Source: a virus
Length of the DNA stretch: 24,337 nucleotides
Virus record (IMG/VR): IMGVR_UViG_3300025073_000637
Span: 1-24,337 of that record
Strand: one strand, 5' to 3'
The notes beneath the pieces were generated by a model. It was not told the DNA's origin. It saw only the letters and a program-made list of their open reading frames with translations, and did no database searches. Position numbers and translations under genes: made by a program. This document shows, piece after piece, positions 19,731-24,337 of the stretch; positions within the stretch are counted from its first letter, which is position 1, and each line of letters starts with the position of its first letter.

Positions 19731-19762
19731 CTCAGCCTGGTGGTCAAGCACGAGATCGGCCA

Positions 19763-20251
19763 CTACCGCAGGACCCGGACCTCGCCCGCCAGGGCCCGGA
19801 CAAGCGGCACGAGCGGGGCTTCGGGGTCGTACATGGTCTCGGGCCTCGAGCAGTCGTATTCGGCCACGAACGTCGCCTCGCCAGCATACGCGAGCGCTAG
19901 GCACACGAGCGTCTCGCCGGACCCGCACGGCACCACCAACTCCTCATCCCCGAACTCCCCCAGCACGGAACGGAACTCAGCTCCGATCGCCGACATCAGG
20001 GAGACCGGCAGATGGCCACTCGTCGCGTCGAAGTGCTCGGGCCACGCCCTCCGGATCTCGCCGACCGTCCACCACCCGCCCGCCAGGAGACGCCCGCGCG
20101 GCCCCACCTCGAGGACATCGACCCCCGCCCTCCGGAGGGCGTCAGCCGCGTTCCCGCACGAGAAGCACACCGCCCTTCGGTACCCGGCCTCCTGCATGTA
20201 ACGCCGAATGTGATGAGAGCGGACATCCTTACCGAGCGAAAGCCGGCGCAC
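19763..20251 (-). CDS. unknown protein with PLP-fold-II-like loops
   Basis: A 162-residue protein. SCGNAADAL (31-39) resembles the substrate-carboxylate loop (SxGN) of cysteine-synthase or ACC-deaminase-like PLP enzymes. VVPCGSGETL (106-115) resembles their glycine-rich phosphate loop. K8, 24 residues before the SCGN loop, could be the PLP lysine. The protein is half the usual size (300 or more), so it may be a minimal or degenerate form, or the match may be chance. The GTG at 20251 has AAGGGGGAT upstream and overlaps the methyltransferase by 23 bases. Position suggests a link to DNA or nucleotide modification, but that is weak. Confidence 0.6.
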   Translation of the reverse strand: MRRLSLGKDVRSHHIRRYMQEAGYRRAVCFSCGNAADALRRAGVDVLEVGPRGRLLAGGWWTVGEIRRAWPEHFDATSGHLPVSLMSAIGAEFRSVLGEFGDEELVVPCGSGETLVCLALAYAGEATFVAEYDCSRPETMYDPEAPLVPLVRALAGEVRVLR

Positions 20252-21176
20252 GCCGAGGATCCCCCTTATAGAACACCAAGACGGCCTGGTGAGCCCGCTC
20301 TAATTTCAGCCTCCGCGGAAAATGCCTCGACGCCCTAACCGGAACGCTCCCGAGTGGCGTCACGTATACCGCCTCGTTATAAAGGTGAAATCCGAGGGAC
20401 TGAAACAACTTAATGTTATCGGCCACGAAACCTCGCTGGGCCCCGCGCTCGTCGCGGATCTCCCCGACCTTGATAACTAAGAACCTTCCCTCCAGTAACC
20501 GTTCAGCCGCCTGCCGGAACACCGTGAGATACCATGCCATGAAATCTTCGTACGTTGGCATCGCAGACCCATCGTCCCTGCGCTTGCTATAGACCTCAAG
20601 ATCGTAGTAAGGCGGAGAGGTGAAAACGAGATCGAACGATAGCCCCATCGGGACGATCTCTCCCAACTTCGACGAGTCCCCGACGGTCCATGCCGGCCTT
20701 GGATCGAGAACAGGCCCGATCTCGCGCACCCGTTCCTCGTTCGCCGCCACCTGTTCGGGCCGAAGCTCCACCCCCACGTACCGAAGACGCAGCGCCGCAG
20801 CAACGATTCCTTTCGTCGATTCCCCGGCGAAGGGGTCGAGGACAGAACCCTCCGGGGGACAAAACCAGCGGTAAATCAATTCGCAAAGAACAGGATCGAA
20901 AACGCTGGTTGCTGTAGCGTTTTTCCGGTCGTACTTTAGTCCCCCACCTCGGGACATAATACTATTTATACCACCACCCAAAAGGTCTTCTCGCCGCCCT
21001 TCCTCGCCCCGAACCCCAAACGCCCGCCACTCAGCCTTCCGAGCCCGCCAATACCCCTGCCGAGCATCCAGAACGCTGAAAGGTGGAACCGTGAAGCGGT
21101 CAGTCAGGATGGAACCCGTGAGCCGGGGGCGGCCCGGGTCAAGAAAATCGTCCTGGATCGGGGCAGGGCCGCTCAC
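20229..21176 (-). CDS. N4-cytosine/N6-adenine DNA methyltransferase
   Basis: A 315-residue enzyme. The SAM-binding motif DPFAGESTKG (114-123) comes before the catalytic TSPPYYD (186-192), giving the I-to-IV order seen in gamma-type enzymes; the SPPY form fits N4-cytosine or N6-adenine methylation. An N-terminal PPFSVLDARQGYW (31-43) segment is one I associate with phage methylases. No cognate restriction enzyme is seen, so an orphan methylase protecting phage DNA from host restriction is likely. The ATG at 21176 overlaps the dNMP kinase stop. Several stretches (about 20340-20480 and 20860-20970) are AT-richer than neighbours, hinting at separate origin. Confidence 0.92.
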   Translation of the reverse strand: MSGPAPIQDDFLDPGRPRLTGSILTDRFTVPPFSVLDARQGYWRARKAEWRAFGVRGEEGRREDLLGGGINSIMSRGGGLKYDRKNATATSVFDPVLCELIYRWFCPPEGSVLDPFAGESTKGIVAAALRLRYVGVELRPEQVAANEERVREIGPVLDPRPAWTVGDSSKLGEIVPMGLSFDLVFTSPPYYDLEVYSKRRDDGSAMPTYEDFMAWYLTVFRQAAERLLEGRFLVIKVGEIRDERGAQRGFVADNIKLFQSLGFHLYNEAVYVTPLGSVPVRASRHFPRRLKLERAHQAVLVFYKGDPRRAPAFAR

Positions 21177-21748
21177 AGATTCGCCCTCAGGCCGAACAGT
21201 TCCCGCGCCATCGCCTCGACCCGCCGCTCGAGGTCCTCGAGCGTGCCGTCGTTGCGGACCACGTAGTCGGGCTCGACCCCATCGAGTTCAGACTCTGAGG
21301 CGTGGGTGTCGAGCGCCGCCAGCTCCACCCCGGGCCTGTCGACCCGCACGTACCGGCCCCCCAGGGCCCGCACGAACTCTATCTCGTTCCGGAACCTCAC
21401 GTCCGGCACCACGAGCCGCTGCGGTCGACAATCCTCTACCCACCCGGCGACCTTCTTAACCCAGTACCGGGGATCGTCGGTCCGCCGCACCTCGGTCCCG
21501 TACTCTTGGAGCAGAGCGCGGACGAGAGGTGGCTTGAGCACGTACACGAGCGAGCGGCGGAGGCCCACCGTATCTTCCAGCCCCGCAAGATCGAGGTACG
21601 CGCCAAGCGTCCGGGGCAGGCGATCCAACACCTCATCCTTGAGCGCGTCGGCAAACCCCCGTCGCACGAATCCGTAACGCCGCACTAGCATATCGGCGAC
21701 GGAATCCTTCCCGACCCGCATCCGGTACCCCAGTCCGACGACGATCAT
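21173..21748 (-). CDS. deoxynucleoside monophosphate kinase
   Basis: A 191-residue P-loop kinase. GLGYRMRVGKDSVA (5-18) is the Walker A loop of T4 gp1-like dNMP kinases, followed by the RYGF and FADALK segments and the conserved VPDVRFRNEIEF, typical of the family. These enzymes phosphorylate dNMPs to dNDPs, often accepting modified bases in phages. The ATG at 21748 shares a base with the stop of the 28-codon ORF upstream (TAATG); a start at 21757 is less likely. It sits beside the methyltransferase and recombination-type genes in the nucleotide and DNA metabolism block. Confidence 0.88.
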   Translation of the reverse strand: MIVVGLGYRMRVGKDSVADMLVRRYGFVRRGFADALKDEVLDRLPRTLGAYLDLAGLEDTVGLRRSLVYVLKPPLVRALLQEYGTEVRRTDDPRYWVKKVAGWVEDCRPQRLVVPDVRFRNEIEFVRALGGRYVRVDRPGVELAALDTHASESELDGVEPDYVVRNDGTLEDLERRVEAMARELFGLRANL

Positions 21749-21834
21749 TACGCCCACCTCTGGATCACGGCTTCGACGTACCGGACATCGGCGAGGACGA
21801 GCATGAGGTTCACGTCGTCGCTACTAAGGATCAC
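21748..21834 (-). CDS. 28-residue coupled ORF
   Basis: The GTG at 21834 overlaps the upstream stop as GTGA and the TAA overlaps the dNMP kinase ATG as TAATG, so the ORF fills the interval exactly and couples the two genes. The acidic product begins VILSSDDVNLM and ends AVIQRWA. Its size makes it uncertain that the peptide itself matters, but the perfect overlaps at both ends suggest that it is translated. Confidence 0.45.
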   Translation of the reverse strand: MILSSDDVNLMLVLADVRYVEAVIQRWA

Positions 21835-22586
21835 CGCGCCCTGCCGGCCGCCACGCGCCGGGGCGTGATCTTGACCCCTGGGATCTTAATGTTCCCGCGC
21901 ATCGCGCGCACCACACGCCGGATCTTGGCCTCGTCCGGAATCAGATATTCCGCGGGCACCAACGCCGGGTCCTCGACCACCACATCCCACTCCTCCCGGA
22001 ACCCGTACCCGCTCACGTGGGGCGGTTGGGCGGCGGCCGGCGGAGTCGCGACGAACACAGGCTCGGGCGCCACGACCGGCGCCTCGACCGGCTCCTCGAT
22101 CAGCCGCTCCGCGCCCTCGCGGTCGCCCGCCGCCTCGAGCGCCGCCGCCTCCTCGAGGCGTCGCGTCTCAGCTTCGGCGAGCAGGCGCCGCTGCTCGGCT
22201 TCCGCCCGTTCTCGGGCCTCGCGCTCCAGGCGCTCCTGCTCGCGGCGCGCAGCGGCGGCAGCCTCGTCCGCGATCCGGCGCTGCTCGCGCTCCCAGGCCT
22301 CGGCCTTCTGGTCGACGATCCGCTGCGCCTCCTGGTAGGGCGCCAGCACGGCCGCGCGGTGCGCGACCGCCGCCTTGTGGGCCTGGTCCGCCGTCCGGAC
22401 GAACGGGTCGAGGACCTCCTTCGCGCGCGCGAGCGCCCCCCGCAGGCGCTGCGCGACCGCCGCCGCGAACTCGAACCCCGCCGCATCCAGGACCTCGAGC
22501 GACCGCGCCGAGGCGATCAACTCCTGCCCCTGAGCGACCAGTTTCCCAGACTCCGCCGGTACCGCGAGCTGCTGCGTCTCCGCCAT
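21831..22586 (-). CDS. coiled-coil protein of the recombination module
   Basis: A 251-residue protein. A helical N-terminus (SARSLEVLDAAGFEFAA) is followed by a long alanine-, glutamate- and arginine-rich coiled coil (about 80-155), a proline-rich linker (VEAPVVAPEPVF) and a conserved C-terminal part with VPAEYLIPDEAKIRRVVRAM and NIKIPGVKI. Proteins with this ending are frequent beside phage RecB-like nucleases and RecT-type annealing proteins, and the nuclease gene lies six bases upstream. Function in the pair is not known. The ATG at 22586 has GGGAGGT seven bases upstream; a longer start at 22637 is less likely. Confidence 0.75.
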   Translation of the reverse strand: MAETQQLAVPAESGKLVAQGQELIASARSLEVLDAAGFEFAAAVAQRLRGALARAKEVLDPFVRTADQAHKAAVAHRAAVLAPYQEAQRIVDQKAEAWEREQRRIADEAAAAARREQERLEREARERAEAEQRRLLAEAETRRLEEAAALEAAGDREGAERLIEEPVEAPVVAPEPVFVATPPAAAQPPHVSGYGFREEWDVVVEDPALVPAEYLIPDEAKIRRVVRAMRGNIKIPGVKITPRRVAAGRAR

Positions 22587-22591
22587 CTTCG

Positions 22592-23137
22592 CTACCTCCC
22601 GGTGATCGCGCCGTGCACCACCAGCGCGGCGCGCCACACGTTCAGGGCCCTCGGCAAGTTGACCTCTCTGTAACGATATGTTTTATCCTCCCTCACCTCG
22701 ATGACTCCTCCGACCTCCACCCTCTCGGTCGGGTGCTGGACGTTCCAGGCATCGACGTAGCCGGCGACCTGATAGTCCGCGCCCTCCGAGGCCCCGGTCT
22801 TGACGTCCAGGATCGCGCGGCGGCCCCGGAGCCACGCCAGCAGGTCGAGCCGGCCGGCGTACCGCCAGAGCGGGTGCGCGACCTCCACCTCCGCGGCCAC
22901 GACCCGGCACCCGGAGTCCGCGAGGAACTTCCGGAACGCCTCAAGATACGGGGCGACACGCGGTGATACAGATTCGTCCCGCCCCTCCGCGAGCGCAGCG
23001 ACCGCCTCGTGGGCCTGGCGGCCCCGGAGCTGGGCGGCCGCCAGGACGTTGATCGGGACGTTGCCGAAGTCCGGGCCCAGCCCCACCGCCCGGATGATGC
23101 GCGTCACGCGCGGCCAGCCGCGGGTGTCGAGGCTCAC
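22592..23137 (-). CDS. PD-(D/E)XK nuclease (RecB/Cas4-like)
   Basis: A 181-residue nuclease with the whole RecB-like motif set: RGRQAHEAV (H43), E83/E85, GRLDLL (D98), ILDVKTG (D111, K113) and QVAGY (Q123, Y127). Such enzymes digest DNA ends or cut flaps, and in phages serve replication-linked recombination. No iron-sulphur cysteine set of Cas4 is seen. The GTG at 23137 overlaps the upstream stop as GTGA; a longer form to 23221 is rejected because of overlap. It pairs with the coiled-coil gene downstream; no RecT-like annealing protein is in the window, but could be just outside it. Confidence 0.83.
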   Translation of the reverse strand: MSLDTRGWPRVTRIIRAVGLGPDFGNVPINVLAAAQLRGRQAHEAVAALAEGRDESVSPRVAPYLEAFRKFLADSGCRVVAAEVEVAHPLWRYAGRLDLLAWLRGRRAILDVKTGASEGADYQVAGYVDAWNVQHPTERVEVGGVIEVREDKTYRYREVNLPRALNVWRAALVVHGAITGR

Positions 23138-23475
23138 TCGAACGCCACTCCCGTGACGCAGTGCCGCGGTCGGCACCCGGTGTTGATCCCCTGGCAGGGC
23201 GCGCAGCCGCAGTGCCGACACCGCGGGGCATCACGAATCACCCCGCCGAGTACGTCCCGGAGGGCGTTCTGCCACCCGGTCCGCACCGGGGCCAAGGACC
23301 GCGCGCGGGTCACAGCGCGCGTCGCGCAGAGGTCTCGGTCAAGGCAAAGCACGCCAAGATCGCGGGCGCCACTCACGCCCCCGTCGCCATTTACATCCGC
23401 CAACAGAACCACATACTGCTCACCCGTCGGGACGTGCGCGTCACACAGCAGGCACGCCGAACTCATCACCCTCAT
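23134..23475 (-). CDS. cysteine-rich putative zinc-binding protein
   Basis: A 113-residue protein with an N-terminal CLLC pair, LCLDRDLC in the middle and a C-terminal CRHCGCAPCQGINTGC-RPRHC cluster, enough cysteines and histidines for two zinc sites. The ATG at 23475 overlaps the upstream stop (ATGA) and has GGAGG seven bases before it; an ATG three codons later is possible. The long upstream extension is rejected. Function unknown; the C-terminal cluster may contact nucleic acid. Confidence 0.62.
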   Translation of the reverse strand: MRVMSSACLLCDAHVPTGEQYVVLLADVNGDGGVSGARDLGVLCLDRDLCATRAVTRARSLAPVRTGWQNALRDVLGGVIRDAPRCRHCGCAPCQGINTGCRPRHCVTGVAFE

Positions 23476-23816
23476 CTCCCGGCCTCCTCTCTCACCCCAA
23501 GAGCCCGCACGAGCGCCGTACCCAAAGCCTTGAGCCCCCGAGGGCTCACCACCACCGCGCCGGCCGGGAGCTGACTCCAGGCCGAGAGGGGCGCGAGCCA
23601 AAACTCCCCGACACGCGGCACGCGGACCAACCAGCAGCTTCCCGCGCGCTCCTCAAAATCGACGAGTTCGGCATCCGGCAGAGCCGAATACCGCATGACT
23701 GCCTCAAGCACCTCCGCATCCTGGTCGTCGCACTCCCCGATCGCGGCCTGGGCGGCGACGTCCGGCCTCCCCTGCTCCGCGGTCCGGCAGAGGTCCGCAA
23801 GGCGCTCAGGTTTCAT
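23472..23816 (-). CDS. hypothetical protein
   Basis: A 114-residue protein. Helical first part (KPERLADLCRTAEQG and AQAAIGECDDQDAEVLEAVM) then a beta-rich region (CWLVRVPRVGEFWLAPL) and a final helix (GLKALGTALVRALG). The ATG at 23816 is in an ATGA overlap. No known family or catalytic motif was seen. It is part of the tightly coupled run upstream of the nuclease gene. Confidence 0.65.
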   Translation of the reverse strand: MKPERLADLCRTAEQGRPDVAAQAAIGECDDQDAEVLEAVMRYSALPDAELVDFEERAGSCWLVRVPRVGEFWLAPLSAWSQLPAGAVVVSPRGLKALGTALVRALGVREEAGR

Positions 23817-23911
23817 CGCCCGAGAAACAGCCGTACGAGGGCGACGAAAAAGATACCGACGAGCACCAGCGCGATCAACCCGACGACGAGGTCCACCTGC
23901 TCGGGCGTCAT
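23813..23911 (-). CDS. 32-residue single-pass membrane peptide
   Basis: The ATG at 23911 overlaps the upstream stop and the stop overlaps the next ATG, both as ATGA. The product starts MTPEQVDL and continues with one hydrophobic helix (VVGLIALVLVGIFFVALVRL) and ends FLGR. Exact fit between neighbours and the clean transmembrane pattern support it although it is very short. The long reading to 24157 in the same frame is rejected. Function unknown. Confidence 0.58.
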   Translation of the reverse strand: MTPEQVDLVVGLIALVLVGIFFVALVRLFLGR

Positions 23912-24114
23912 CGGCGTACCGCGAACTTGACCGACTTGAGCCCGTGGTCTCCGCAGTAGAGAGTGATAGTCCGCCAGCCGTCCGCGACCGCGTCCGCCAC
24001 GGTCTCGAGGCCGCACTGCGGGCCGCACAGGCCAGCGCGGTCGGCCGCCTCCTGGACGGCGCGCGCCGACTCCTCGACCTTCCGGAAGCTGAAGCCCTCG
24101 AGCGGCTCCCTCAC
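23908..24114 (-). CDS. small hypothetical protein
   Basis: A 68-residue protein starting at the GTG at 24114 (GTGA overlap). It has a helix (EGFSFRKVEESARAVQEAADRAG shortened as EESARAVQEAADRAG), CGPQC, a second helix (LETVADAVADGW) and a strand with one more cysteine (RTITLYCGDHG), which could form a CxxxC-C-H zinc site. No family was recognised. Confidence 0.6.
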   Translation of the reverse strand: MREPLEGFSFRKVEESARAVQEAADRAGLCGPQCGLETVADAVADGWRTITLYCGDHGLKSVKFAVRR

Positions 24115-24337
24115 GCCACGGCCTCCGGATGCTGGGCCGCCCACTCGAGCCACTCACTCGTGGTCTTGAACTCCACGGTCTCGGCCTCGCCGGTCTCGCG
24201 GTCGACGGCCTTGTGCTGGGCGGTCCCGTCCTCGCGCACCAGGACGCGCCCCTCCATGATCATCTGCTGGAGGAGCCCGCCCCAGCGGTGGACCCCGCGC
24301 TCGAAGTCGATGTAGAAGTCCGCGCGCCGGTCCAAGG
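24111..24337 (-). CDS. hypothetical protein, probably truncated by the window edge
   Basis: The frame is open from the right edge of the window. A TTG at 24335 could be a start, but no upstream sequence is available to judge it, so it is treated as partial. The visible part has FYIDFERGVHRWGGLLQQMI, a strand-rich segment (GRVLVREDGTAQHK) and a final helix (SEWLEWAAQHPEA). No family was recognised. Confidence 0.55.
   Translation of the reverse strand, partial: LDRRADFYIDFERGVHRWGGLLQQMIMEGRVLVREDGTAQHKAVDRETGEAETVEFKTTSEWLEWAAQHPEAVA

Noticed and set aside
23813-24157. 114-residue ORF extending upstream of the 32-residue membrane peptide
   Set aside because: The upstream part is arginine- and glycine-rich shadow sequence overlapping two coupled genes; the ATGA at 23911 gives a clean start.
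1-24337. tRNA genes, CRISPR arrays, integrase or attachment sites
   Set aside because: No cloverleaf, spaced direct-repeat array or recombinase motif was recognised by eye; a tRNAscan or HMM run could still reveal a missed one.

Overview
The window is part of the genome of a tailed double-stranded DNA phage or prophage. It holds the large and small terminase subunits, a terminase-linked HNH nuclease, an HK97-type portal, a lytic transglycosylase and phage nucleotide-metabolism genes. All of the roughly 57 genes lie on the minus strand and are packed very tightly: most junctions are ATGA, GTGA, TGATG or 8-base overlaps. GC content is very high, and the long plus-strand ORFs are shadows. No tRNA, CRISPR array, integrase, insertion sequence or transposon was seen. 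The host is unknown. High GC, frequent GTG starts and three probable leaderless promoters would suit a Deinococcota or Actinobacteria host, but this is inference.

Reading in the direction of transcription (high to low coordinates). (1) 24337-19763 is a DNA-metabolism module. It has small proteins, a RecB/Cas4-like PD-(D/E)XK nuclease, a coiled-coil protein of the kind found beside phage recombination genes, a 28-codon coupled ORF, a dNMP kinase, an N4/N6 DNA methyltransferase and a small protein with PLP-fold-II-like loops. (2) 19714-11877 begins at a TATAAT box six bases from its first codon. It encodes a tandemly duplicated zincin-like protein, an HD phosphohydrolase, a degenerate nuclease-like protein and then a sugar cassette: a PseB-like UDP-GlcNAc 4,6-dehydratase, a class III (HemL-type) aminotransferase, a NeuB/PseI-like synthase, a FemAB/GNAT-like acyltransferase and an SpsF-type cytidylyltransferase. 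With the GNAT gene at 6094-6663 this looks like most of a CMP-nonulosonic (pseudaminic-type) acid pathway carried by a phage. (3) 11869-1698 begins at a second TATAAT box. It holds TerS, HNH and TerL, then a long run of accessory genes: a pentapeptide-repeat protein, a lytic transglycosylase with a possible holin, the GNAT, a mosaic array of small coiled-coil and zinc-binding proteins, and a MazG-like pyrophosphohydrolase. (4) A third TATAAT box precedes the portal gene at 1652, followed by a small membrane protein and the first codons of the next gene.

Most worth following up: the phage-borne nonulosonate cassette, which has no visible glycosyltransferase; three identical TATAAT-N6-start arrangements at the heads of the inferred transcription units; a run of small genes that share swapped sequence modules and repeated gene junctions; and a duplicated zincin with one live and one dead HExxH site. 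The usual TerL-portal pairing is also broken by about 7.7 kb of accessory and lysis genes. Functional names rest on motifs read by eye; no database search was done.
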